A DNA stretch of 56,820 nt from Ruminococcus sp. (GCA_017516465.1 JAFXCR010000006.1:1-56820), one strand, 5' to 3'; shown: positions 45,633-54,287, numbered from the stretch's first letter. The notes: generated by a model from the sequence alone, not told the origin. Numbers and translations are program-made.

Positions 45633-45661
45633 ATTTTATCACTCTTTACAGCTGTTGTCAA
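45633..45661 (-). promoter_or_regulatory. Promoter of the HMGL-like gene
   Basis: On the minus strand TTGACA (45656-45661), 17 bases, TAAAAT (45633-45638), with an ~80-base leader that includes small dyads (TACAG/CTGTA at 45582-45597). Confidence 0.7.
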
Positions 45662-45747
45662 GTGGTTTCTGATATTTTTAATTTTTTTATTTAATTCTGC
45701 CGCAAACATCATATTTATATACATTATATTCAGTAATAAAATCTTCA

Positions 45748-45796
45748 GGCAATACCATACAAACTATGTGAGGAATATGCACAGTCAGATTGTACA
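45748..45796. repeat. GGCAATACC-type repeat element (partial MITE-like)
   Basis: GGCAATACCATACAAA, a small hairpin (CATA/TATG), then GAATATGC.CAGTCAGATTGTAC. It aligns with the element at 38983, including the hairpin, which differs in sequence but keeps pairing. No right end was found. The rest of the 452-base gap (45552-46003) holds promoters of the two flanking genes and AT-rich sequence with no other feature. Confidence 0.5.
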
Positions 45797-45917
45797 GAAA
45801 CATCGCAGAAATGACGTCTTTCCGTCCTTTATACTATGTGATATTTCCGTGTTTCCAAAAGAATGATAAAATAATATCAATATTTTGTTTAATATTAACG
45901 AATATCAATACCTCTTA

Positions 45918-45946
45918 TTGACTTATTTTACCTAAAGGAGTATAAT
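45918..45946 (+). promoter_or_regulatory. Promoter of serC-serA
   Basis: TTGACT (45918-45923), 17 bases, TATAAT (45941-45946): 11 of 12 matches, about 50 bases before serC. Confidence 0.85.
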
Positions 45947-46003
45947 TAATCGTATATAGAACATACTATAAATTTTATATTATATAAAGTGGAGGTTTTT
46001 ATA

Positions 46004-47086
46004 ATGAGCAGAGTTTACAACTTCAGTGCAGGTCCTGCCGTTCTCCCCGAAGAAGTCCTTCAGGAAGCAGCAGACGAAATGATGGATTACAAGGGATGCG
46101 GTATGTCCGTAATGGAAATGTCCCACCGTTCAAAAGTATATGATAACATCATCAAGGAAGCAGAGCAGGATCTCCGTGACCTTATGAATATCCCTGACAA
46201 CTACAAGGTTCTTTTCCTTCAGGGCGGTGCTTCACAGCAGTTCGCAGCAGTTCCTATGAATCTCATGAAGAACAAGAAGGCTGCTTACATCATCACTGGT
46301 CAGTGGGCTAAGAAGGCTTATCAGGAAGCTCAGATGTACGGTGAAGCTGTTGCAGTTGCTTCATCTGCCGATAAGACCTTCTCATATATCCCTGATTGTT
46401 CTGACCTCGCTATCCCTGAGGATGCAGATTACGTTTACATCTGCGAGAACAACACTATCTACGGTACAAAGTTCTGGGAACTCCCCAACACAAAGGGCAA
46501 GGATCTCGTTTCTGACGTTTCCTCATGCTTCCTTTCTGAGCCTGTTGACGTTTCAAAGTACGCTGTAATCTACGGCGGTGTTCAGAAGAATGTAGGACCT
46601 GCCGGTGTTGTTATCGCTATCATCCGTGAAGACCTCATCACTGACGATGTTCTCGCTGGAACTCCCACAATGCTTAAGTGGAAGACTCAGGCTGACAACG
46701 ATTCTCTTTACAATACACCTCCCTGCTATGGTATCTACATCTGCGGCAAGGTATTCAAGTGGCTCAAGAAAATGGGCGGTCTTGAGGCTATGAAGGCTTA
46801 CAACGAAAAGAAGGCTGCTATCCTTTATGATTTCCTCGACAACAGCAAAATGTTCAAGGCTACTGTTGAAAAGAAGGACAGATCTCTCATGAATGTTCCT
46901 TTCATTACAGGCAACGATGAACTCGATGCTAAGTTCGTTAAGGAAGCAAAGGAAGCTGGCTTTGAAAACCTCAAGGGTCACAGATCTGTTGGTGGTATGA
47001 GAGCTTCTATCTACAACGCTATGCCTATCGAAGGCGTTGAAAAGCTCGTTGATTTCATGAAGAAGTTTGAGGAAGCAAACGCTTAA
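46004..47086 (+). CDS. serC: Phosphoserine aminotransferase
   Basis: A 360-residue class V PLP aminotransferase of serine biosynthesis: 3-phosphohydroxypyruvate plus glutamate to phosphoserine. N-terminus MSRVYNFSAGPAVLPEEVL is typical. The PLP lysine is in IYGGVQKNVGPAG, and GGMRASIYNAMP closes the C-terminal substrate site. The ATG at 46004 has GGAGG 8 bases upstream. Followed by serA 24 bases later, forming a serine operon. Codon use is strongly biased (high expression), unlike the neighbouring small genes. Confidence 0.97.
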   Translation: MSRVYNFSAGPAVLPEEVLQEAADEMMDYKGCGMSVMEMSHRSKVYDNIIKEAEQDLRDLMNIPDNYKVLFLQGGASQQFAAVPMNLMKNKKAAYIITGQWAKKAYQEAQMYGEAVAVASSADKTFSYIPDCSDLAIPEDADYVYICENNTIYGTKFWELPNTKGKDLVSDVSSCFLSEPVDVSKYAVIYGGVQKNVGPAGVVIAIIREDLITDDVLAGTPTMLKWKTQADNDSLYNTPPCYGIYICGKVFKWLKKMGGLEAMKAYNEKKAAILYDFLDNSKMFKATVEKKDRSLMNVPFITGNDELDAKFVKEAKEAGFENLKGHRSVGGMRASIYNAMPIEGVEKLVDFMKKFEEANA

Positions 47087-47110
47087 TTTTTAATTGTGAG
47101 GTAATTGAAA

Positions 47111-48271
47111 ATGTATAATATTCAGACACTTAACAAGATTTCCGAAATCGGAACAGATATTTTCGACAAGAGCAAGTACGCTATTTCCGACGCTCCTGAG
47201 AATCCCGATGCTATTATGGTACGAAGTGCAAAGATGCACGACATGACATTTGGCGACAATCTTCTTTGTATCGCTCGTGCAGGTGCTGGCGTAAACAACA
47301 TTCCCGTTGAGCGTTGTGCTCAGGAGGGTATCTGTGTATTCAATACTCCCGGTGCTAACGCAAACGCTGTTAAGGAGCTTGCAATCTGTGCTATTCTCCT
47401 TGCTTCAAGAAAGATCACTGAGGCTGCTGCATGGGCTGCTTCTCTCAAGGGAACTCCTGACGCTCCTAAGACAGTTGAAGGCGGCAAGGCTAAGTTTGCA
47501 GGTCCTGAAATCAAGGGCAAGACTCTCGGTATTATCGGTCTCGGTGCTATCGGCGGTCAGATCGCAAACGCTGCTGTTGCTCTCGGAATGAAAGTTATCG
47601 GCTACGATCCTTATCTCTCCGTAGGTGCTGCTCTCCACCTCAATCCTAAGGTAACAGTTGTTACTGATATCAACGATATCTACAAGAACAGCGACTATAT
47701 CTCAATTCATATGCCTTACACTCCTCAGACAAAGAATACCATTGACGCTGAGCAGATCGCAATGATGAAAGACGGTGTTCGTCTTATCAACCTCGCAAGA
47801 GGCGAGCTTATCAACAGTCAGGCTGTTGTTGACGCTATCGCAGCAGGTAAGGTTGCAAAGTATGTAACTGACTTCGCTGATGACATCGTTCTCGGCGTTG
47901 AGGATATCATCGTTCTCCCCCACCTCGGAGCTTCAACTCCTGAGAGCGAGGATAACTGTGCTGTCATGGCTGCTGAGGAAATCATCGACTACATCGAAAA
48001 CGGAAACATCAAGAACAGCGTAAATCTTCCCAACGCATCAATGAATGCAGTCGGCACAAAGATCTGCGTTATTCACAAGAATGTTCCTACAACTATCGCT
48101 TCAATTACAACAGCTGTCGGCAACGAGGGCATCAACATCGAAAACATGGTAAATGCAAGCAAGAAGGAATTTGCTTACACTATGCTTGATGTTGTAGGAG
48201 ATATCCCTGCTTCTGTTGAAGGCAAGATCAATGCTGTTGACGGCGTTATCAGAGTAAGAATCATCAAGTAA
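47111..48271 (+). CDS. serA: D-3-phosphoglycerate dehydrogenase
   Basis: A 386-residue NAD-dependent dehydrogenase, first step of serine synthesis. Rossmann motif GLGAIGGQIAN, catalytic Arg in NLARGELINS, His in LPHLGASTPESEDN. A C-terminal ACT domain (about 315-386, ICVIHKNVPTTIASITTAVGNEGINIENM) probably gives serine feedback control. No extra ASB domain is present, so this is the short form. Directly after serC. Confidence 0.95.
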   Translation: MYNIQTLNKISEIGTDIFDKSKYAISDAPENPDAIMVRSAKMHDMTFGDNLLCIARAGAGVNNIPVERCAQEGICVFNTPGANANAVKELAICAILLASRKITEAAAWAASLKGTPDAPKTVEGGKAKFAGPEIKGKTLGIIGLGAIGGQIANAAVALGMKVIGYDPYLSVGAALHLNPKVTVVTDINDIYKNSDYISIHMPYTPQTKNTIDAEQIAMMKDGVRLINLARGELINSQAVVDAIAAGKVAKYVTDFADDIVLGVEDIIVLPHLGASTPESEDNCAVMAAEEIIDYIENGNIKNSVNLPNASMNAVGTKICVIHKNVPTTIASITTAVGNEGINIENMVNASKKEFAYTMLDVVGDIPASVEGKINAVDGVIRVRIIK

Positions 48272-48284
48272 TCATGATATATGT

Positions 48285-48314
48285 AATCCCTGTCGGTTCC
48301 GACCGACGGGGATT
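48285..48314 (+). terminator. Terminator of serC-serA
   Basis: AATCCCTGTCGG pairs with CCGACGGGGATT, then TTTTT. Confidence 0.9.
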
Positions 48315-48327
48315 TTTTATTTCTCTA

Positions 48328-48356
48328 TTGATATAAATTACAATCTATGTTATAAT
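48328..48356 (+). promoter_or_regulatory. Promoter of the YcxB-like gene
   Basis: TTGATA (48328-48333), 17 bases, TATAAT (48351-48356), 29 bases before the start codon. Confidence 0.75.
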
Positions 48357-48384
48357 AAACGCAATCATAATGGAGGGAACCGCC

Positions 48385-49209
48385 ATGAATAACGATACCG
48401 AAAAGGAAGTAATACACGAAATTGATATGTGTCTTCCGAAATACTGCTATTTAAAAACGCTGTACGGAAAGACTTCAAAAAAATTCGTTCTGCCCATGCG
48501 TATAATTTTATTCATAATAGCAATTGAATGGCTCATACTGATATGTCTTGATAAAGAATACTTTAGAATAGGAATTCCTTTTGCTATTATTATTATCATG
48601 ATAACGATTCTTTCTTTCATTACAGTAAGAAAAAACTATAAGAAAATTCACGCTGCAAAAGAAGACTGCATTACATACACATTTTACAGTGACAGCGTAA
48701 AAGTCAAGACTCCGACAATAGAAGCAGTCTATAAGTATGATACTGCGGAATATTTCGCTGAGGACAAAAAACGTCTTTCAGTTATTTTTCCGCTCAGCCG
48801 TTCTGTTACTATTGATAAAAGTCAGTGTGATGAAGAAAAACTGGATTTCATCAGAAATATTGTTCCTGAGGAAAAACAGAAAAAAACGGAAAAGAAAACT
48901 CTTATCAGGCATATCATAGGTCTTATTTTACACAGCTTAGTTGTTATATATATGGCTGCCACAATTATTGCTTACTTCTATCTCGAAAAAAAACGCTACA
49001 ATCCGGAATATCCAAGCACAACCTATGAATCCTTTATTAGCTGTCTTGAACACGGAACTATTACTGATGTCGTGATTATTAATGACAAGTATGTGGAATA
49101 TACTTACACCGGTTACGAGGAGGATGAAAGATTCTATACCACCTGCGATGATACGGACGAACTTATCGAGAAAATGAACGAACTTGCCGTTGATTGGGAA
49201 AAAGAATAA
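48385..49209 (+). CDS. YcxB-like membrane protein with FtsH-extracellular-like C-terminus
   Basis: A 274-residue protein. Two transmembrane helices (about 37-56 and 60-80) precede a YcxB-like cytosolic beta domain (about 85-165: ITYTFYSDSVKVKT, TAEYFAEDKKRLSVIFPLSRS). A third helix (about 187-207) leads to a short outer domain with YESFISCLEHGTITDVVINDKYVEY-type sequence (key parts YESFISCLEHG and TITDVVI), which resembles the FtsH N-terminal extracytoplasmic domain. The ATG at 48385 follows GGAGGG. No protease domain is present. Role unknown. Confidence 0.72.
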   Translation: MNNDTEKEVIHEIDMCLPKYCYLKTLYGKTSKKFVLPMRIILFIIAIEWLILICLDKEYFRIGIPFAIIIIMITILSFITVRKNYKKIHAAKEDCITYTFYSDSVKVKTPTIEAVYKYDTAEYFAEDKKRLSVIFPLSRSVTIDKSQCDEEKLDFIRNIVPEEKQKKTEKKTLIRHIIGLILHSLVVIYMAATIIAYFYLEKKRYNPEYPSTTYESFISCLEHGTITDVVIINDKYVEYTYTGYEEDERFYTTCDDTDELIEKMNELAVDWEKE

Positions 49210-49219
49210 CATACTGGAA

Positions 49220-49251
49220 AAACCGGAGAAAATATCATTTTTCTCCGGTTT
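49220..49251 (+). terminator. Terminator of the YcxB-like gene
   Basis: AAACCGGAGAA pairs with TTCTCCGGTTT around a 10-base loop and is followed by TTTTT. Confidence 0.9.
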
Positions 49252-49288
49252 TTTTATTCCGGAAACTGCCTTTATTTTCGCATATCTA

Positions 49289-49317
49289 TTGACAAATGCT
49301 ATCGATCAGAGTATAAT
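49289..49317 (+). promoter_or_regulatory. Consensus promoter of trkA-trkH
   Basis: TTGACA (49289-49294), 17 bases, TATAAT (49312-49317): 12 of 12 matches. Confidence 0.85.
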
Positions 49318-49342
49318 TAACATGAGAAATTATAAATATTCC

Positions 49343-49369
49343 ACAATACAGAAGATGTTTCTGTATTGT
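49343..49369 (+). promoter_or_regulatory. Leader hairpin before trkA
   Basis: A perfect 10-bp stem (ACAATACAGA / TCTGTATTGT) with a 7-base loop lies between the promoter and the start codon. It has no strong T-run after it, so it looks more like an RNA-stabilising or regulatory hairpin than a terminator. Confidence 0.5.
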
Positions 49370-49400
49370 AAATTATATATTTGTTTTAAACGGAGGATAT

Positions 49401-50759
49401 ATGGATATTATCATAGTAGGCTGCGGAAAAGTCGGAAGTGCTCTTGCTGAAGATCTTTGCAGCGAACACAACATCACAATGGTAGACCTTAGCGAAGAAA
49501 GAATCAATACAGTAACCAACGACTACGATGTAATGGGTATCGCCGGAAATGCACTTCACACTGATATTCTCGAAGAAGCTAACGTTGAAAAGACAAACAT
49601 TTTCATTGCCGTTACAGATTCCGACGAAGTAAACATCCTATCCTGTCTCATCGCAAGAAAAATGGGGGCACGTCACTGCATTTCAAGAGTACGCAGTCCT
49701 GAATTCGGCAAGCAGATCATTTTCATGCGTGAAGAACTCGGCATAAGCATGATGGTAAATCCCGATTACAATGCAGCTAACGAAATTGCCAAGGTTCTGC
49801 GCTATCCCGAAGCTATCACCATTGAATCCTTTGCAAAAGGTCAGGTCGATCTCGCTGAGATCAGAATAACTTCCGGAAGTATCCTTGACAGAATTGCACT
49901 TAATCAGCTTTCAAAACGTCTGAAGCTTGATGTACTCATCTGTGCTGTACAGCGCGGCGATGATCTGATTATTCCGAACGGCGATTTTGTTCTCAGGGCA
50001 GATGATAAGATCCACATAACAGCTTCACATAGTGCAATGGTGAAATTCTTCAGAAGCATCAGTGCCGCATATAGGGAAAAACGTGTAAAATCTGCCGTAC
50101 TTATCGGCGGCGGTCACGTTGCCTATCACCTTGCAAAGCAGATAGCTGAAATGGGCGTGAAAGTCAAGATCATTGAGGTCAACGAAAAACGCTGCCTTGA
50201 ACTCAGCGAAACTCTCGACAAGGTAAATATATCATGTGCTGACGGTACAGATCACGATATTCTTCGTGAGGAACGTGTCTACGACGCCGACGCTGTTGTA
50301 ACTCTTACCGGCATAGACGAGGAAAACATCCTGCTCTCCCTTCTTGCCAAGAAAAACGGCGTTCAGAAGGTTGTCACAAAAGTGAACAGAATGTCCCTTA
50401 TCGAGCTTTCTGACACGCTTAATCTCGACAGTGTTGTTTCTCCGAAATCCATCACGGTAGATCAGATCCTCCAGTATGTCAGAGGAAAGCAGAACTCCCT
50501 CGGAAACAGCGTTACAACGCTTTACCGTCTTGTCAACGACCGCCTTGAAGCTATTGAATTCGTTGTCAGAGACAAAAAGGATTATGTTGATGTTCCTCTG
50601 AAAAATCTGAAACTCCGCAGCGGTATCCTTATCGCAAGCATTATAAGAGGAAATGAGCATATCATCCCCAGAGGCGACGACTGCCTGAAAGTCAATGACA
50701 GTGTTGTTGTAATCTCCACAAGCAAGGGCTTCCACGACCTGAGCAATATTTTTGATTAA
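49401..50759 (+). CDS. trkA: Trk potassium uptake regulatory subunit
   Basis: A 452-residue cytosolic protein with two RCK halves. Each has a nucleotide-binding Rossmann motif (IIVGCGKVGSALAEDL at residue ~3; VLIGGGHVAYHLAKQ at ~233) and a TrkA-C subdomain (about 135-220 and 365-450). It gates the TrkH channel in response to NAD(H)/ATP-type ligands. Full-length two-domain form, as in Trk systems rather than single-domain KtrA. Its gene ends 17 bases before trkH. Confidence 0.96.
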   Translation: MDIIIVGCGKVGSALAEDLCSEHNITMVDLSEERINTVTNDYDVMGIAGNALHTDILEEANVEKTNIFIAVTDSDEVNILSCLIARKMGARHCISRVRSPEFGKQIIFMREELGISMMVNPDYNAANEIAKVLRYPEAITIESFAKGQVDLAEIRITSGSILDRIALNQLSKRLKLDVLICAVQRGDDLIIPNGDFVLRADDKIHITASHSAMVKFFRSISAAYREKRVKSAVLIGGGHVAYHLAKQIAEMGVKVKIIEVNEKRCLELSETLDKVNISCADGTDHDILREERVYDADAVVTLTGIDEENILLSLLAKKNGVQKVVTKVNRMSLIELSDTLNLDSVVSPKSITVDQILQYVRGKQNSLGNSVTTLYRLVNDRLEAIEFVVRDKKDYVDVPLKNLKLRSGILIASIIRGNEHIIPRGDDCLKVNDSVVVISTSKGFHDLSNIFD

Positions 50760-50776
50760 AGGAGCCCTGAAATATT

Positions 50777-52213
50777 ATGAATTATCGAATGATAGTATAC
50801 ATCATGGGACAGATTTCAAAGGTTGTTGGTCTTTCCATGTTTCTGCCTCTCTTTGTGGGATTGCTTTACGGTGAACAGCACGCTGTTCTTTCCTTCGGAA
50901 TCCCTATACTGATGCTGCTTATACCAGGCTTTGCCGTAACAATAAAAAAACCAAAGGACAACTCCGTCTATTCTATGGAGGGCTTCGTCAGCGTTGCCGC
51001 TTCATGGATTGCCGCATCTGCAATAGGTGCTCTGCCGTTTGTCATCTCAGGTGATATCCCAAATTATATTGATGCTCTGTTCGAGACTGTTTCAGGCTTC
51101 ACGACAACCGGCTCCTCTATACTGAGCAATGTTGAAGCTCTTTCTAAATCTTCTCTGTTCTGGAGATCATTCACTCACTGGCTGGGCGGTATGGGAATTC
51201 TTATGTTCGTTATCGCCATAATGTCGAGCAACGACTCCAGAACCATGCACATGATGCGTGCAGAATGTGCCGGTCCGAAGGTCGGACGTCTCGTTTCCAA
51301 ATCAGGAAGCTCTGCAAGAATCCTCTACGCTATCTACATCGGTCTGACAGTACTTGAGGTTATAATGCTTCTTTTCGGCGGACTCTCCTTCTATGACGCT
51401 CTTATCCATGCATTTTCATCAGCCGGAACAGGAGGATTCTCAATATACGGCGACAGTATCGCTCATTACAACAGTGTTTATGTGGAAATGGTAATTGCGA
51501 CTTTTATACTTCTTTTCGGAGTGAACTTCAACCTTTACTATTTCCTGCTCATACGACGTTTTTCTACTGTTTTCAAAAATGAGGAGCTACGCACATATCT
51601 CTGTATAGTCGCCGGAGCAACTCTCCTCATAACTGTAAACACTATGGAAGTTTACGGAGGATTCCTTGAAGCACTGAGATACTCCTTCTTCATGACGGCT
51701 TCAACTATAACTTCAACAGGATTTGCCACTACGGATACAAATCTATGGCCTGTTTTCTCTCAGACGCTTATGCTGATGCTTATGTTCATAGGTGCCTGTG
51801 CCGGCTCAACAGGCGGTGGTATGAAGGTTTCCCGTATCCTAATCGTAGTCAAGTCAGGTATCAAGGAACTCAAATACATCATCAATCCCCGTGCAGTTAC
51901 TACTGTAAAAATGGACGGAAAACCAATAGAAAAGGATGTTGTGAGAGGTGCAACTTCTTACTGCATTATCTTTGCTCTCCTTATGTTTATCTCTGTTCTG
52001 CTAATATCGCTTGATAAATTTTCAATTGAAGAATCAGCTTCAGCGGTAATAACTACAATGAACAACATCGGATATGGCGTCGGACGCTTCGGTTCAGCCG
52101 GAAGCTTCGCTGATATGTCTGCTTTCTCAAAAATCATTCTCAGCGTTGATATGCTTCTCGGCAGACTTGAAATTTATCCGGTCATCCTTCTTTTCTCTAT
52201 AAGAAAAAGATAA
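50777..52213 (+). CDS. trkH: Trk potassium transporter membrane subunit
   Basis: A 478-residue integral membrane protein of the SKT superfamily with about ten helices. The four selectivity-filter segments are visible: TTTGSSI, SSAGTGGFSI, TSTGFATTD and the last NNIGYGVG, plus CAGSTGGGMKVSR. It carries K+ across the membrane with TrkA as gate. It sits directly after trkA; the C-terminus ends with the usual EIYPVILLFS. Confidence 0.95.
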   Translation: MNYRMIVYIMGQISKVVGLSMFLPLFVGLLYGEQHAVLSFGIPILMLLIPGFAVTIKKPKDNSVYSMEGFVSVAASWIAASAIGALPFVISGDIPNYIDALFETVSGFTTTGSSILSNVEALSKSSLFWRSFTHWLGGMGILMFVIAIMSSNDSRTMHMMRAECAGPKVGRLVSKSGSSARILYAIYIGLTVLEVIMLLFGGLSFYDALIHAFSSAGTGGFSIYGDSIAHYNSVYVEMVIATFILLFGVNFNLYYFLLIRRFSTVFKNEELRTYLCIVAGATLLITVNTMEVYGGFLEALRYSFFMTASTITSTGFATTDTNLWPVFSQTLMLMLMFIGACAGSTGGGMKVSRILIVVKSGIKELKYIINPRAVTTVKMDGKPIEKDVVRGATSYCIIFALLMFISVLLISLDKFSIEESASAVITTMNNIGYGVGRFGSAGSFADMSAFSKIILSVDMLLGRLEIYPVILLFSIRKR

Positions 52214-52262
52214 AATAAACCGCATCCTATCTACGGAAAAATATATAACGGAGGTTTTACTT

Positions 52263-54101
52263 ATGAAAACCAGACTTAACAAAATAACCGCATTCATTAC
52301 TGGAATACTCTGTGCAATAATGTGCATTATTCCCACAACAGTGGGAGCACACCGCTTTGATATATCAGACAGTATATATCCGGAGCAAAATATATCTGTC
52401 AGTGACCGCGTTAAATGGGCAGTTGTCACACAAACTGTCTCTGCCGGCTCAGATGTTCAGATTGATATTATCGTCCGCAATCCTATCAAATTAAGCCGAA
52501 TAGAAGACATAGGCATTTCTGTCGACTCCCCGATACAGATCAAGGGAATGTCCCAGACCTGTCCGGCATATGGTGCCACGATATCACCAATTATTAACGG
52601 AAATACAATTTCATTTGATATCAATTGCTCCAGCAGTGCTACTGGAGGCGAACATAAAGAGACTCTGTTTTCGTTATTCCTTCATGTTCCTGCGGGATGT
52701 GCAGACGGTGAGTATGCAATAAAATGGGTGGGAAATAACACTATTGCATACAAGCCTGACGGTCAGGCATACTTTCCTCTTTTCGGAAACGGAAGAGTAA
52801 TTGTTTCCAGCAACGCAACAACCACCACAACTACTACAACAAAAATCACACTTCCTCCACCAAAAAGAACAACAACCACAACTACTACAACAAAGATTAC
52901 ACTTCCGCCGCCCAAAACAACTACTACAACGACCAGCACAACATCTACAACCACAACTACCACAACTACTACTACAACAACTACTACTTCTTCTACAACA
53001 TCAACTACCGATACTACAACAATGCCGACAACTACTATTTGTACAACAACTTGTCAGACTGAACTTATTATGCAGTTCAGAATGAAAACTCCGCCCACCA
53101 AAACTACTTATTATGTCGGTGAGAATTTCGATATCTCCGGTGCAGTATTTGAGAACTGCATAACATTCAAAAACAAATACGGAAACAGATCTTATTTCGA
53201 TTATTTCAACCTTATGCCGAGCGAACTTACTGTTGATTCATCACAATTCAACAAATGGGTTCCCGGAACTTATACTATCTATGTAACCGACTATGTTTCC
53301 GTAACCGACGCTTACTACGAAATAGGAACCGGATCAAAAACCATTTCTTTCGATGTTCAGGTAATTGAAGAAGAAACAACAACTACAACTACGACTACTT
53401 CAACAACAACTACCACTTCATCGACTACAACCACTTCATCAACTACAACCACTTCATCAACTACAACCACTTCATCGACTACAACCACTTCGTCGACTAC
53501 AACCACTTCATCGACTACAACCACTTCATCGACAACTACTTCTTCAACAACTACCACTACTACAACGTCAGATAAGCCTTATATAATCGTAAAACAGCCT
53601 GATCCTTCCGACCTTTATGTAGGAAACACATTTACAATCGAATACGAATTCTCAGATGCTGATGAATTCACAAACAGTATGTGGTTCTCCTTTGAAAAAT
53701 GGAATATAGCACGTCTTGACGGTAACAAAATCACTATTTTTGCCGCCGGAACAGATACATTTACTGTAAACTGCATAAGCAAGAATCATGGTGTGATTTC
53801 GGCTTCAATAACTATTACTGCAACAGAAAATACTCCCGTTCCCGATTTTCTCCTCGGTGATGTAACCCTTGACGGAATCATCAATGGCTCCGACGCTACA
53901 ATCACTCTTAACGCATATACAATCATCAACTCAGGAAAAAGTTCTCCCCTTAACGAAACTCAGATGAAAGCTGCTGATGTTGACAAGGACGGAATCATTA
54001 CCGGATCAGATGCAACTCTCATACTTCGTTACTATACAATGCTCTCCTCTGTCACCGACGTAACTCCGCCTTCTCTCGAAGAATGGATGAAAAATCTATA
54101 A
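52263..54101 (+). CDS. Putative adaptor scaffoldin: cohesin-like domain, Thr-rich linkers, dockerin
   Basis: A 612-residue secreted protein. Signal peptide (1-~29), then a domain at about 47-180 whose strand pattern looks like a divergent cohesin (SAGSDVQIDIIVRNP at the start, TLFSLFLHVPAGCADGEYAIKW near the end). Two long Thr-rich linkers (about 182-260 and 372-440) frame an Ig-like domain (265-370), and a BIG2-like domain (445-530) precedes a dockerin at about 533-600 (GDVTLDGIINGSDATITLNAYT and DVDKDGIITGSDATLILRYYT). This layout resembles R. flavefaciens ScaC-type adaptors, which carry one cohesin and one dockerin. The cohesin call is by inspection. It lies 50 bases after trkH with its own ribosome site (GGAGGT). 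Confidence 0.72.
   Translation: MKTRLNKITAFITGILCAIMCIIPTTVGAHRFDISDSIYPEQNISVSDRVKWAVVTQTVSAGSDVQIDIIVRNPIKLSRIEDIGISVDSPIQIKGMSQTCPAYGATISPIINGNTISFDINCSSSATGGEHKETLFSLFLHVPAGCADGEYAIKWVGNNTIAYKPDGQAYFPLFGNGRVIVSSNATTTTTTTTKITLPPPKRTTTTTTTTKITLPPPKTTTTTTSTTSTTTTTTTTTTTTTTSSTTSTTDTTTMPTTTICTTTCQTELIMQFRMKTPPTKTTYYVGENFDISGAVFENCITFKNKYGNRSYFDYFNLMPSELTVDSSQFNKWVPGTYTIYVTDYVSVTDAYYEIGTGSKTISFDVQVIEEETTTTTTTTSTTTTTSSTTTTSSTTTTSSTTTTSSTTTTSSTTTTSSTTTTSSTTTSSTTTTTTTSDKPYIIVKQPDPSDLYVGNTFTIEYEFSDADEFTNSMWFSFEKWNIARLDGNKITIFAAGTDTFTVNCISKNHGVISASITITATENTPVPDFLLGDVTLDGIINGSDATITLNAYTIINSGKSSPLNETQMKAADVDKDGIITGSDATLILRYYTMLSSVTDVTPPSLEEWMKNL
53424..53531 (+). repeat. Six copies of an 18-base coding repeat
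   Basis: Six consecutive 18-base units (ACTACAACCACTTCATCR) encode TTTTSS repeats in the linker of the dockerin protein. The copies differ only at one or two third positions, so the array is young and prone to copy-number change. Confidence 0.9.
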
Positions 54102-54173
54102 TATGAAAAATCAGCCAAACTATCACTGATTTATCCCCCTTTTGATGGAGAAAATAACAAAATATCGTAAAAT

Positions 54174-54219
54174 TCCGGCTTTTTTAAGGATTACCCTTGA
54201 CAAGCCGGATTTTTTTGGT
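54174..54219 (+). terminator. Terminator hairpin upstream of the str operon
   Basis: TCCGGCTT (54174-54181) pairs with AAGCCGGA (54202-54209), with a 20-base loop, followed by TTTTTTT. It ends the dockerin gene transcript and overlaps the next promoter. Confidence 0.65.
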
Positions 54220-54225
54220 TATAAT
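54197..54225 (+). promoter_or_regulatory. Consensus promoter of the str operon
   Basis: TTGACA (54197-54202), 17 bases, TATAAT (54220-54225): a perfect match. The -35 lies in the loop of the preceding terminator and its right arm fills the spacer. The leader to rpsL is about 55 bases. Confidence 0.85.
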
Positions 54226-54287
54226 AATTTAGTGTGCTGATTCTGTATCTGCACGCATAGACATCTTTTAAGAAAAGGAGGAAGATT

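Noticed and set aside
45552-46003. Possible T-box or other riboswitch before serC
   Set aside because: The serC promoter is only ~50 bases from the start codon, leaving no room for a T-box; no conserved T-box sequence was seen.
49295-49400. Possible K+-related c-di-AMP (ydaO) riboswitch before trkA
   Set aside because: The leader is only about 80 bases and contains a single hairpin; a ydaO riboswitch is longer and has conserved motifs not seen here.
53424-53531. Regular repeats that could suggest a CRISPR array
   Set aside because: The units are 18 bases with no spacers, in frame within a coding region for a Thr/Ser linker, and no cas genes are near.
52763-53557. Minus-strand Val-rich ORFs
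   Set aside because: Antisense of the Thr-rich linkers of the scaffoldin-like gene, with no ribosome sites.
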